In this document: positions 1 through 7,715 of the stretch, one piece after another
Numbering within the stretch: the stretch's first letter is position 1
Layout of the letters: the number at the start of each line of letters is the position of its first letter
The notes under the pieces: model-generated
Told to the model about the DNA's origin: nothing
The model's database searches: none
Seen by the model: the letters and a program-made list of their open reading frames with translations, nothing else
Source of the DNA: an uncultured Francisella sp.
GTDB lineage: Bacteria; Pseudomonadota; Gammaproteobacteria; Burkholderiales; Neisseriaceae
Direction: 5' to 3'
Length of the DNA: 64,000 bases
Assembly: GCA_943913135.1 (NCBI GenBank)
Contig: CALTVE010000002.1
Coordinates: 186,001-250,000, forward strand
Made by a program: the position numbers and the translations under genes

Positions 1-1
1 G

Positions 2-79
2 CAATTAAGTCATATGAGCAAGAAGGCCTTATCACCTGATTTACAGGAGGTGAGCAGTAAAATCCTTGCTGCTTTATAG
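2..79 (+). CDS. Possible 3' end of an upstream gene (partial)
   Basis: A frame open from the left edge reads about 25 codons and stops with TAG at 77-79, roughly 100 bases before lon. The short peptide contains a segment like LSPDLQEVSSKIL that looks protein-like, but it is too short to assign. It does not resemble the C-terminus I would expect of ClpX, the usual neighbour upstream of lon. It could also be non-coding. Confidence 0.3.
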   Translation, partial: QLSHMSKKALSPDLQEVSSKILAAL

Positions 80-136
80 ATCGAGAGATTAGGGAGTGGG
101 TTAAAAAAGGATTGAATTTTACAAAAATCCCTCCAC

Positions 137-162
137 ATCCTCATAACGTGAGTAAGGAGGAT
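137..162 (+). promoter_or_regulatory. Hairpin that could cover the lon ribosome-binding region
   Basis: ATCCTC (137-142) is complementary to GAGGAT (157-162), which contains most of the GGAGG purine run upstream of lon. The loop is 14 bases. A second purine run, AGAGAG at 165-170, is closer to the ATG and stays outside the stem. This could be a simple thermosensor or chance pairing. No calculation was done. Confidence 0.3.
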
Positions 163-175
163 AAAGAGAGATACT

Positions 176-2602
176 ATGGCCAGAAGAAAAACATACGAAT
201 TATGGGCGCTTCCTCTCAGGGACGTGGTGATTTACCCCGGCCTGGTATTGCCCATCTTAATTGGTAGAAAAACCTCTATTCAAACCTTAGAGAGGGTAAT
301 GAAGGATGCAGAGCCTATATTCTTGGTAGCACAAAAATCAGCAGAAATGGATGATCCTAAAAATGAAGATCTTTATCCTGTAGGTACAGTCGCTAAAATC
401 GTACAGCTATTAAAATTGCCTGATGGCACGACCAAGGCTTTAGTTGAAGGCTTAGAGAGAGCAGAAATTAAAACCATGGAGCAACAAGAAGGCCTGCGTC
501 GGGTGAAGGTGGCAGTAATCAAAGATAAAGGCGAAGATGCTGAACGAAGTGAGGCCTATCACCGTGCGATTATTGAAGATATCGAAGAATACGCTGCTTT
601 AAGTCGTAAGATTCCTAAAGAGATTATCGATCAACTGAAAGAGATTCCTGAACTGGGCAAACTTGCCGATTATGTCGCAGCGCATATGCAGCTTAAATTA
701 GCACAGAAAGAGGCCATTTTAGAAGCTCAAGATGTTATAGAGCGATCTTTGCTGCTGTTAGGTTACATTGAAGGGGAGATGGAGTTAACCCAAGTAGAAA
801 AGCGGATCCGCGGCAGAGTTAAGAAGCAGATGGAAAAATCGCAAAGAGAGTACTACTTGAGCGAGCAAGCCAAGGCAATTCAGAAGGAACTGGGTGAAGC
901 GGACGAAAAAGAGGAATTGGCGCATATAGAAGAGCGCATCAAAAAAGCGGGGATGAGCAAGGAAGGCAGAGAGAAGGCTTTATCGGAACTTCGAAAATTG
1001 AAATTGATGCCACCGATGTCAGCAGAAGCCACGGTAGTGCGCAATTACATCGATGTACTTTTAGATATGCCATGGAAGAGAAAATCCCGTGTGCATGCCG
1101 ATGTTAAAGAAGCGCAGGCAGTTTTAGACCGCGACCACTACGGTTTGGAAAAAGTTAAGGAGCGCATATTAGAATATCTTGCTGTACAAAAACGAGTCGG
1201 TAAGATTAAGGGGCCAATTTTATGTCTGGTAGGGCCGCCGGGGGTGGGTAAAACCTCTTTAGGACAATCCATCGCCAATGCTACTGGGCGAAAATATGTG
1301 CGTATGGCTTTGGGGGGCATGCACGATGAAAGTGAAATTCGCGGTCACCGACGCACTTATATTGGTTCTATGCCGGGGAAAATCATTCAGAATATGATTA
1401 AAGCTGGAGTGAAAAATCCCCTGTTTTTACTCGACGAAGTAGATAAGATTGGTCAAGACTTTCGTGGTGATCCAGCAAGTGCCCTTTTGGAAGTATTGGA
1501 CCCAGAACAAAACAAGTCCTTTGTCGATCATTATGCAGAGGTGGAATTTGATTTATCGGATGTGATGTTTATTGCGACTTCCAATAGTCTGAATATCCCT
1601 TCTGCACTTTTGGATCGAATGGAGGTGATTTTTTTATCGGGATACACCGAAGATGAAAAATTAAATATCGCCGAGCAATATCTGGTCCCTAAAGAAATGA
1701 AGAATAATGGGGTTAATCCGGGTGAATTGAATATCCGCCCAGATGCTATCCGTAATATTATCCGCTATTACACACGTGAGGCGGGGGTACGTTCTTTGCA
1801 GAGAGATATTGCTAAAATTTGTCGTAAGGTCGTCATGCAGGGAGATATGAAAGAAAAAAGTGCGGGTAAAGGAAAGAAATCTACTCAAGAGGTAGTGGAT
1901 GCAAAAAATCTACATAGATATCTTGGAGTAGAACGCTATGACTATGGTAAAGCAGAAAGCGAAAACCGTGTGGGTCAGGTAACGGGCCTGGCATGGACTC
2001 AAGTGGGAGGTGAGTTATTAACCATAGAAGCTGTTTCCCTTCCAGGTAAGGGAAATATCGTGCGCACGGGGAAGCTGGGTGATGTGATGCAAGAATCTAT
2101 TGCTGCAGCGTTATCGGTCGTGCGTTTCCGCTCTGAATCTTTGGGTGTCCCTTTGGACTATTATGAAAAACACGATATCCATATTCATGTCCCTGAAGGA
2201 GCTACGCCTAAAGATGGGCCAAGCGCAGGAGGCGCGATCGCTCTTGCCATCGTGTCGGCGATTACGGGAGTGGCGGTAAAATCTAATGTGGCGATGACTG
2301 GAGAGATTACTTTAAGAGGAGAGATTTTGCCTATTGGCGGGTTGAAAGAAAAACTTTTGGCGGCTTTAAGAGGGGGCATTGATACGGTGTTGATTCCGAA
2401 AAAAAACGTTAAAGATTTGGAAGAAATTCCCGATAATGTCAAGAAAGGCTTAAACATTGTTCCTGTACAATGGATCGATGAAATTTTAGAAAAAGCACTG
2501 GAAAAAGATCCTGCTACTTTAAGACAAAATAAAAACTCAGGAAGTCGTAAAACAGGTCCGCAAACAGGGGAAAAAAATAAAAACCAGCATGCAATGAGTT
2601 AA
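176..2602 (+). CDS. lon: ATP-dependent protease La (Lon)
   Basis: Cytoplasmic AAA+ serine protease that degrades misfolded and short-lived regulatory proteins. The 808-residue protein has the full family layout: N-terminal substrate-binding domain (about 1-200), a coiled-coil region rich in E and K, an ATPase domain with Walker A GPPGVGKT at residues 353-360 and Walker B FLLDEVDK, and a C-terminal protease domain with the catalytic Ser in DGPSAGG (about residue 683) and the catalytic Lys in GGLKEKLLAAL. The length fits the family (E. coli about 784) plus a charged C-terminal extension of about 30 residues. ATG is preceded by AGAGAG at good spacing and by GGAGG further upstream. It sits upstream of hupB and ppiD, as in many gammaproteobacteria. 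Identity is certain; heat regulation is expected for the family but no sigma-32 promoter was recognised. Confidence 0.98.
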   Translation: MARRKTYELWALPLRDVVIYPGLVLPILIGRKTSIQTLERVMKDAEPIFLVAQKSAEMDDPKNEDLYPVGTVAKIVQLLKLPDGTTKALVEGLERAEIKTMEQQEGLRRVKVAVIKDKGEDAERSEAYHRAIIEDIEEYAALSRKIPKEIIDQLKEIPELGKLADYVAAHMQLKLAQKEAILEAQDVIERSLLLLGYIEGEMELTQVEKRIRGRVKKQMEKSQREYYLSEQAKAIQKELGEADEKEELAHIEERIKKAGMSKEGREKALSELRKLKLMPPMSAEATVVRNYIDVLLDMPWKRKSRVHADVKEAQAVLDRDHYGLEKVKERILEYLAVQKRVGKIKGPILCLVGPPGVGKTSLGQSIANATGRKYVRMALGGMHDESEIRGHRRTYIGSMPGKIIQNMIKAGVKNPLFLLDEVDKIGQDFRGDPASALLEVLDPEQNKSFVDHYAEVEFDLSDVMFIATSNSLNIPSALLDRMEVIFLSGYTEDEKLNIAEQYLVPKEMKNNGVNPGELNIRPDAIRNIIRYYTREAGVRSLQRDIAKICRKVVMQGDMKEKSAGKGKKSTQEVVDAKNLHRYLGVERYDYGKAESENRVGQVTGLAWTQVGGELLTIEAVSLPGKGNIVRTGKLGDVMQESIAAALSVVRFRSESLGVPLDYYEKHDIHIHVPEGATPKDGPSAGGAIALAIVSAITGVAVKSNVAMTGEITLRGEILPIGGLKEKLLAALRGGIDTVLIPKKNVKDLEEIPDNVKKGLNIVPVQWIDEILEKALEKDPATLRQNKNSGSRKTGPQTGEKNKNQHAMS

Positions 2603-2637
2603 CGGTGTCGCTTTTTAGTAACAGAGGAGGGCACTTA

Positions 2638-2718
2638 ATGAAGAAAAAGTGCGAGGTTTACAGAACTTTCCTTGACCCGAAGTTTAACTTCTTGTTAAAT
2701 AGGATCATCAGTATATGA
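2638..2718 (+). CDS. Possible 26-residue small protein or leader peptide
   Basis: A short ORF between lon and hupB starts with ATG 7 bases after a perfect AGGAGG (2625-2630) and runs 26 codons to TGA. The peptide begins MKKKCEVYRTF and is basic with a hydrophobic tail. I do not recognise it. It begins 36 bases after the lon stop, so it would be translated from lon read-through, because the apparent hupB promoter lies inside it. The ribosome-binding site is the best in this part of the window, which is the main reason to list it. It could be chance. Confidence 0.35.
   Translation: MKKKCEVYRTFLDPKFNFLLNRIISI
2672..2700 (+). promoter_or_regulatory. Sigma-70-type promoter for hupB
   Basis: TTGACC (2672-2677) and TTAAAT (2695-2700) are separated by 17 bases, which fits a housekeeping promoter. 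The predicted start is near 2707, giving hupB a leader of about 100 bases. An inverted repeat GGATC (2702-2706) / GATCC (2721-2725) lies right at the predicted start site. Confidence 0.65.
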
Positions 2719-2803
2719 AAGATCCGTTGCATCTTGGTATACAGTTGCGAGTGAGAAGTTCGAAGAGTTTGATCAGTTTTCCTTTAGTGGAGAGGAGCAT
2801 AGC

Positions 2804-3118
2804 GTGAATAAAAATAGTAATACAGCAACACAATCCCCAACAATCCTTAAGAAGGCCGAGATCATTGATGCGATTGCAGCGAAAGCTGATCTTTCTAAAG
2901 CTCAGGCAAAAAAAGCTTTAGAAGCTTATGTAGACACTATCGCTGAAGGCTTAGGTAGAGGGAAGCAAATCTCTTTGATTGGCCTTGGCACTTTTTATGT
3001 AGGTCATCGTGAAGCTAGGGAAGGTCGTAACCCGCAAACTGGCGAAAAAATTAGAATTAAAGCTTCAAATACGCCAAAATTTCGCGCTGGCAAGAAGCTT
3101 AAGGAAGCAGTGTCCTAG
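2804..3118 (+). CDS. hupB: DNA-binding protein HU (beta type)
   Basis: Small histone-like nucleoid protein that bends and compacts DNA as a dimer. The 104-residue product has the HU helical N-terminal half (KKAEIIDAIAAKADLSKAQAKKAL), the GLGTF segment and the DNA-binding arm core GRNPQTGEKI, followed by FRAGKKLKEAV. Compared with E. coli HU-beta (90 residues) it carries about 14 extra N-terminal residues, polar and rich in N and T. The start is GTG with GGAGAGGAGC just upstream. Its own promoter and a strong terminator make it a single-gene unit between lon and ppiD. IHF subunits are related, but the arm and overall length fit HU better. Confidence 0.95.
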   Translation: MNKNSNTATQSPTILKKAEIIDAIAAKADLSKAQAKKALEAYVDTIAEGLGRGKQISLIGLGTFYVGHREAREGRNPQTGEKIRIKASNTPKFRAGKKLKEAVS

Positions 3119-3136
3119 CAATAGCTATAAATCGTC

Positions 3137-3168
3137 AAGAGGTGGGTAAATCCCACCTCTTTTTTTTA
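3137..3168 (+). terminator. Rho-independent terminator after hupB
   Basis: A perfect 10-bp stem, AAGAGGTGGG / CCCACCTCTT, with loop TAAAT is followed by a run of T ending near 3167. It lies 18 bases after the hupB stop. Confidence 0.92.
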
Positions 3169-3232
3169 TATTTTTAATCTTTAAAGATCTGTTCATAAGC
3201 CTTAAAATACTTCTTTTTATCCGAGCTACGCA

Positions 3233-5065
3233 ATGTTTGATTTCTTCAAAAACAGTATTTTAGTTAAGATTTTTTTGGCAGTCATCGCTTTAAGTTTACT
3301 GTATTTCGGTTTCAGTGGCGTTGGCTCGTTCAAAGGTAATTATCTGGTGCAAATTGGGGATACCCGGATACATGACTTTGATGTTAAAAGCTATTTACAG
3401 CGTACCAATCAACCACAAGATGAAGAGCATCTACATCAAGGTTTAATTGATTTACAAAAGCGTGCCTATCTAATAGAAGGCAGTAAGCTTTTAGGAATAG
3501 AGATTTCTGGAAAACAGGTGGGGCGTTTAATCCAAAAGGAACCGGCATTCCGGAATGGTTCTGGTCACTTTGATCAGAATAAATATCAAGAATTTATTAA
3601 TAATACTTATAAAACCGAGGCCTTATTTGCTCAGGAATTGAAAAATAATTTGCTTTTTAATCTGGTGGATTATCTTATCAGTCAAAATCATATTATTTCT
3701 AATTACCAACTGCTGCAGTATCTTTCCATTTATAAGACGGTAAAAAAATGGCAAGAAGTACCATTTTTGGCCAGCGATTATCAAGATAAAGTAGTAGTCA
3801 ACGATCAAGCCCTACACGATTTTTACTCTAAGCATAAAGATTCCTATGCCCTGGATGCGGCAGTGCAATATGAATACCTTTATTTAACGCCAGAAAAATT
3901 AATGAACTCAATAAAAGTAGCGGAAGAAGAAATCCAAAATTATTGGCGCAGTAATAAATTGGGCGCCCCTAAAAGATTGGTATCACACATTGTTTTTGCT
4001 TTCCCCTCGCAAAGCCTAATCAGTGGAGAAGGAAAAGCGGCGATAAAAAAACAGGCTCTAGGAGTGTTGGCTGCAGTTAGAGCGCGTCCTGAACTCTTTT
4101 CTTTATATGCGGCAAAATATTCGCAAGATCGAGCGACGGCACAGATTGGGGGATCTTTAGGCTTAATAGAACAAAATGGTCAATATTATTTGGAGATAGA
4201 AAAAGCTGCTTTCGCTGCGCCGGTTGGCAAAGTGTATAAGGACCTAGTAGAAACCAAAGATGGTTACCACATTATCGAAGTTAATGCAGAAATGAACTGG
4301 AAAGATTACCAACAAGATAAGCCCGGTATCGCCTATGTTCTAAAATACAATAAGGCCAAAGATGAACTTACCAATTTGAGTGAAGGTTTGTCGGAAGTAG
4401 CATTCAATGATAGTAAAAATCTGTCTCGGGTATCAGAAAAAGAATTGGGAAACAATTTAACCCAAGAGAGTGCAGGTTGGGTGACTAAAAAACAAGCCAT
4501 CGTAGGGGGCTTACCGCCAGAAGTGATTGAAACTTTATTTGATAGCAATAGCATTAAAGATAAAACTAACTCCGATGTCATTAATGTAGGTAATCAATAT
4601 TGGATCGTGCGGGTGAAAGCTTATCGTCCGGCCCGGCAGCAAAGTTTTATCGAGGTTAAAGAGCAGGTGGAAAGAGATTACCGTCTAATGCAGAGTCACC
4701 AATTGGCCTTGGAAGCGGCACGTCACACCCTGGCTGTTTTACAGCAAGGCAAGGAAGTAACTTTAAATTGGAGCAAGCAGTATGCTTTCACTTTGGAAGA
4801 AGCGAAGCTTCAATTGCCTTTGGAGGATTATCGCAAGCTGTTAGAAACCGGTCCAGGGAATTACTATTTAGTGGAAAAACGTACTAATCCAGTATTGGTC
4901 TGGGTGGAAGAAGAAGTTTTACAAAACCCCAATGATCAAGAGAAATTAAAGTTATCCTTTGATCAATCGCACGCCATTTTGACCAAGAAAAATAAAGTTG
5001 CATTATTAAGTTACTTACAGAAACATATTAAACGTTATAAAGGGGATGCTAAGCTGATGGATTAA
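3233..5065 (+). CDS. ppiD: Periplasmic folding chaperone PpiD (peptidyl-prolyl isomerase family)
   Basis: Inner-membrane-anchored chaperone that helps newly exported proteins fold near the Sec translocon. The 610-residue sequence has a short cytoplasmic N-terminus, one membrane anchor (about residues 10-31), a SurA-like N-terminal chaperone region, and a parvulin-type domain (about 240-350) starting RLVSHIVFAFP and ending DGYHIIEV. A long C-terminal SurA_N-like half follows. Length is close to E. coli PpiD (623). Its position behind hupB is the usual gammaproteobacterial arrangement. The 3' end overlaps the convergent HolD-like gene by 17 bases. Isomerase activity is weak or absent in characterised PpiD proteins, so the chaperone role is the safer claim. 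Confidence 0.93.
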   Translation: MFDFFKNSILVKIFLAVIALSLLYFGFSGVGSFKGNYLVQIGDTRIHDFDVKSYLQRTNQPQDEEHLHQGLIDLQKRAYLIEGSKLLGIEISGKQVGRLIQKEPAFRNGSGHFDQNKYQEFINNTYKTEALFAQELKNNLLFNLVDYLISQNHIISNYQLLQYLSIYKTVKKWQEVPFLASDYQDKVVVNDQALHDFYSKHKDSYALDAAVQYEYLYLTPEKLMNSIKVAEEEIQNYWRSNKLGAPKRLVSHIVFAFPSQSLISGEGKAAIKKQALGVLAAVRARPELFSLYAAKYSQDRATAQIGGSLGLIEQNGQYYLEIEKAAFAAPVGKVYKDLVETKDGYHIIEVNAEMNWKDYQQDKPGIAYVLKYNKAKDELTNLSEGLSEVAFNDSKNLSRVSEKELGNNLTQESAGWVTKKQAIVGGLPPEVIETLFDSNSIKDKTNSDVINVGNQYWIVRVKAYRPARQQSFIEVKEQVERDYRLMQSHQLALEAARHTLAVLQQGKEVTLNWSKQYAFTLEEAKLQLPLEDYRKLLETGPGNYYLVEKRTNPVLVWVEEEVLQNPNDQEKLKLSFDQSHAILTKKNKVALLSYLQKHIKRYKGDAKLMD

Positions 5066-5675
5066 AGCGCTTCAGTTTGTCCCAGGTTTCTTTCTTTCGA
5101 AATTGATGACGATTTAAAATTAAGGGGTGGTCCAAAATTATGTGGGCTATCCCCTTTTTTTTGAGGCCTTCCTCTAAGGGGGAGGCAGCAAAGTGGCGAC
5201 TAAAAAGAAGCGCACCGGCTAAAGGACACTCAGGGACGGTTTTTAATGGGTGAATAGATGTTTTTTGTGCTCCTACCGCCAGCAAAAGTTTTTGCAACAT
5301 GCGACCATATTGTGGATGAGATAAAGGGGGATCGTTTTGTTCAGCAAAATGGGGGGCCAGGGTAGCAAAAAGATAGTCTCCCTGCTGTAAAGTTTTGCCA
5401 GTTTCTTCTACTCTAAAAAATAACAGCTGCAAGCGACTTTCGATTTGTAAAACATTAAGATCAGAAGCCTGTGCTGCGGTCGGACTGGCGTGAACCGGCT
5501 CATTAGGAAGAGCATTTTTAATCGCCGCTTGAGGTTCAGGACCAGAAGCAGGATTTGGTAAAGAGGTTTTCGAATTGTTCTTTTGCAATAAAGAAGGTGC
5601 AGGATCAGCCTTTTTTTTAAGCCAGATGGGGGTTAAGTTTAGCGCTTGTAAGTAACGTGCCAATTTACTATCCAT
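5049..5675 (-). CDS. HolD-like protein (possible DNA polymerase III psi subunit)
   Basis: The 208-residue product has three parts: an N-terminal segment KLARYLQALNLTPIWLKK resembling the start of HolD (psi, which links the clamp loader to SSB), a low-complexity linker rich in P, A, S and N (about 25-85), and a C-terminal domain ending DHPLILNRHQFRKKETWDKL. That ending resembles the HPxxLL..P..KR.AW.DL tail seen in HolD and in the related uracil-DNA-glycosylase-like fold. The gene directly follows rimI, as holD does in E. coli. I chose the ATG at 5675, which has AAGGGG 10 bases upstream, over an earlier ATG at 5705 inside rimI. No UDG catalytic motif was seen. The identification rests on context and weak motifs. 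Confidence 0.55.
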   Translation of the reverse strand: MDSKLARYLQALNLTPIWLKKKADPAPSLLQKNNSKTSLPNPASGPEPQAAIKNALPNEPVHASPTAAQASDLNVLQIESRLQLLFFRVEETGKTLQQGDYLFATLAPHFAEQNDPPLSHPQYGRMLQKLLLAVGAQKTSIHPLKTVPECPLAGALLFSRHFAASPLEEGLKKKGIAHIILDHPLILNRHQFRKKETWDKLKRFNPSA

Positions 5676-5682
5676 TAACGTT

Positions 5683-6117
5683 TTACCCCTTAAATGTTTT
5701 AACATAGATTAACGCATCGCTATGATCAGAGTAATAATTTTTTCGTATGCTTTCTTTATTAAAGCCTAGTTTTTCATACAAAGCGATGGCGGCAAGATTG
5801 TTTTTTTTAACCTCTAAAAAGATTTTTTGCTGCTGTTCCTTTTGATGATAGGAGAAAAAATATTCCAGTAATTGTTGGGCTTGCCCTTGACGGTGCCAAG
5901 CAGGGTGAGTAGCGATTAAAAGAATCTCGTTAAAATCGATGCGATCAGCGCAGAGAAGAAAGGCGCTCGGTGCGGCACCGGATTGGTAAACAAACCCTAA
6001 ATCTTGCTTTAGACTTTGACGTAAGTTTTCTTTGCTCCAAGGTGCAGGATTTGTTAGATGATCGATCTCATAAATAGAGGCAAGATCCCTTATGGTCGCA
6101 GTGCGTATCTTAACCAT
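5683..6117 (-). CDS. rimI: Ribosomal protein S18-alanine N-acetyltransferase (RimI)
   Basis: GNAT-family acetyltransferase that modifies the N-terminal alanine of ribosomal protein S18. The 144-residue protein shows the GNAT acetyl-CoA loop as HPAWHRQGQAQQLL (about residues 71-84), the preceding LLIATHP strand, and the typical LEVKKNNLAAIALYEKLGF segment, followed by a Y-rich end (RKNYY). It lies between tsaB and the HolD-like gene, overlaps the tsaB stop by a few bases, and is presumably co-transcribed with both. The family is broad, but gene order and the NLAAIALYEKLGF signature make RimI likely. Confidence 0.88.
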   Translation of the reverse strand: MVKIRTATIRDLASIYEIDHLTNPAPWSKENLRQSLKQDLGFVYQSGAAPSAFLLCADRIDFNEILLIATHPAWHRQGQAQQLLEYFFSYHQKEQQQKIFLEVKKNNLAAIALYEKLGFNKESIRKNYYSDHSDALIYVKTFKG

Positions 6118-6781
6118 TTTTCTGTCTTTCTTTTTCGGTTAAGGCAACTTTATGACGCACGTAATGTAAGGGGGCATCACTTGCCCTATAACGTGGGTAG
6201 GGAAAATCATGCGTAAGATCGAGCAGGTTAGCGGCCTCTGGGTGAGCATTTATATAATTGCTACATCCATCAGAATCGAAAGCATTACCAATAATCACGG
6301 TGTCAGGGTCATCAAAAAGACTGTCCCAGAGTGGGTCATTTTTCTTAATTAAGGTGTCCTCTCTGATTTTAACGAAAGGTTTTCCCTGATAGAAAGCAGT
6401 ATAAATTTCCCCCATGCGCGCATCTAAGACCGCAACAATACGTGTTTTTTTAGGAGCGTTAAAAGCGATCGCATCCAAGGTAGGAATGGCGATTAAAGGA
6501 GTATGGGTAGGAAGAGCGAGACCTTTTAGCACCGACAAAGCTATACGCAAGCCAGTAAAGGAACCGGGACCCGCAGTATAAACAAAAGCATTCAGATCTT
6601 TCAAGGTTAAACCTGCTGCATGCAACAAAGCGAAGATCTCTGGCAGAAGATGCTCTGAATGTTTTTGCCCAACCTCGAGACTTTTATGCCATCTTTGCCG
6701 GCCATTACCCAGAGCCAAGCTTAAAAAAACGCTGCTGGTATCGACAGCTAAAGCAGGAAAAGGTAAAAATTTTTGGTTCAT
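6110..6781 (-). CDS. tsaB: tRNA threonylcarbamoyladenosine synthesis protein TsaB
   Basis: Partner of TsaD and TsaE in forming the t6A modification at position 37 of ANN-decoding tRNAs, acting in the cytoplasm. The product has the ASKHA-type start LAVDTSSVFLSLAL, the conserved YTAGPGSFTGLRIALSV segment and VAVLDARMGEIY, all typical of TsaB. The start at 6781 gives 223 residues and has GGGA 7-10 bases upstream. An upstream ATG at 6808 would add 9 residues with no clear ribosome-binding site. It heads a reverse-strand unit with rimI and the HolD-like gene, and diverges from gluQ with little space between. Confidence 0.93.
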   Translation of the reverse strand: MNQKFLPFPALAVDTSSVFLSLALGNGRQRWHKSLEVGQKHSEHLLPEIFALLHAAGLTLKDLNAFVYTAGPGSFTGLRIALSVLKGLALPTHTPLIAIPTLDAIAFNAPKKTRIVAVLDARMGEIYTAFYQGKPFVKIREDTLIKKNDPLWDSLFDDPDTVIIGNAFDSDGCSNYINAHPEAANLLDLTHDFPYPRYRASDAPLHYVRHKVALTEKERQKNG

Positions 6782-6822
6782 AGGACATTCCCAGAAGGCA
6801 AAAGCCATTGTAGCATTAAAGC

Positions 6823-7695
6823 ATGAAGCCTTATATCGGGCGTTTTGCCCCTAGTCCCACTGGCGCTTTACATATAGGTTCCCTGTTTGCTGCTTTGATT
6901 AGCTTTTTAGAAGCAAAGAGTAAAGGAGGGGAGTGGCATTTACGCGTAGAAGACGCGGATCCCAGTCGTTGTATTAAAAGCATGATTAAAGAAATTCCTC
7001 AAACTTTGGAGGCTTTTCACCTATTTTGGGATGGAGAAATCGTTTTACAAAGTCAACAGGAGGCAGTGTATCGAAGTTACTTAGATTATCTACAGGAGAG
7101 ACACTTGGTTTATCCTTGTTCGTATTCGCGGAAAGAGTGGGAGCGTAAATTACGAGGCGAAAAGGTAACCCTGTCTTCTAAAGAACGCAAGACAACTCTT
7201 CGTCTTAGAACTTTTAATCGTTTGATTAAATTTGATGATGCGATTATGGGGACTTATCAAACTAATTTAGTTGAAGAAAACAGTGACTTTGTATTACAAC
7301 GTGCTGATGGTTCTTTTAGTTATCAGTTGGCAGTGGTAGTGGATGACGCACAATTAAAGGTTAGCGACGTAGTGAGAGGGGTGGATTTAATCGATTCCAC
7401 GCCGCGCCAAATTTATCTACAAGAAGTGCTTGAACTACCTCAGGTTAAATATATGCATTTCCCCATTTTAGTAAATAATAGAGGGCAAAAGTGGTCTAAA
7501 CAAACATATGCTCCCCCTTTAAATTTAAGTAAAAAAAGAGAAACATTGTTGGCGTTGCTTTCTTTATTAAAATTTTCTCAACCGCTACCGAGGGCAGCAA
7601 CACTGCCGGAATTACTTGCTTGGGCTCAACAACACTGGTCCCAAATCTGTCTGCCCCGGCAAAAGGCCGTTATAATAAATCCTTTCGCGATTTAG
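6823..7695 (+). CDS. gluQ: Glutamyl-Q tRNA(Asp) synthetase
   Basis: Truncated relative of glutamyl-tRNA synthetase that attaches glutamate to queuosine in the anticodon of tRNA-Asp. The 290-residue protein has the class I signature RFAPSPTGALHIGS near the N-terminus, the family segments VDDAQLKVSDVVRGVDL and TPRQIYLQEVL, and a KMSKS-type loop written KWSKQ. It lacks the anticodon-binding half, as expected for GluQ. The zinc region seen in E. coli (C-x-C ... Y-x3-C) appears here only as PCSYSRKEW, with one cysteine, so zinc is probably not bound. queD and queE in this window belong to the pathway that makes its substrate base. Confidence 0.94.
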   Translation: MKPYIGRFAPSPTGALHIGSLFAALISFLEAKSKGGEWHLRVEDADPSRCIKSMIKEIPQTLEAFHLFWDGEIVLQSQQEAVYRSYLDYLQERHLVYPCSYSRKEWERKLRGEKVTLSSKERKTTLRLRTFNRLIKFDDAIMGTYQTNLVEENSDFVLQRADGSFSYQLAVVVDDAQLKVSDVVRGVDLIDSTPRQIYLQEVLELPQVKYMHFPILVNNRGQKWSKQTYAPPLNLSKKRETLLALLSLLKFSQPLPRAATLPELLAWAQQHWSQICLPRQKAVIINPFAI

Positions 7696-7715
7696 CCGCC
7701 TAGCTGAGGTCAAAC

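Noticed and set aside
5676..5705. Longer start for the HolD-like gene inside rimI
   Set aside because: The downstream ATG has AAGGGG at suitable spacing and begins with HolD-like sequence, so the extra 10 residues are unlikely.
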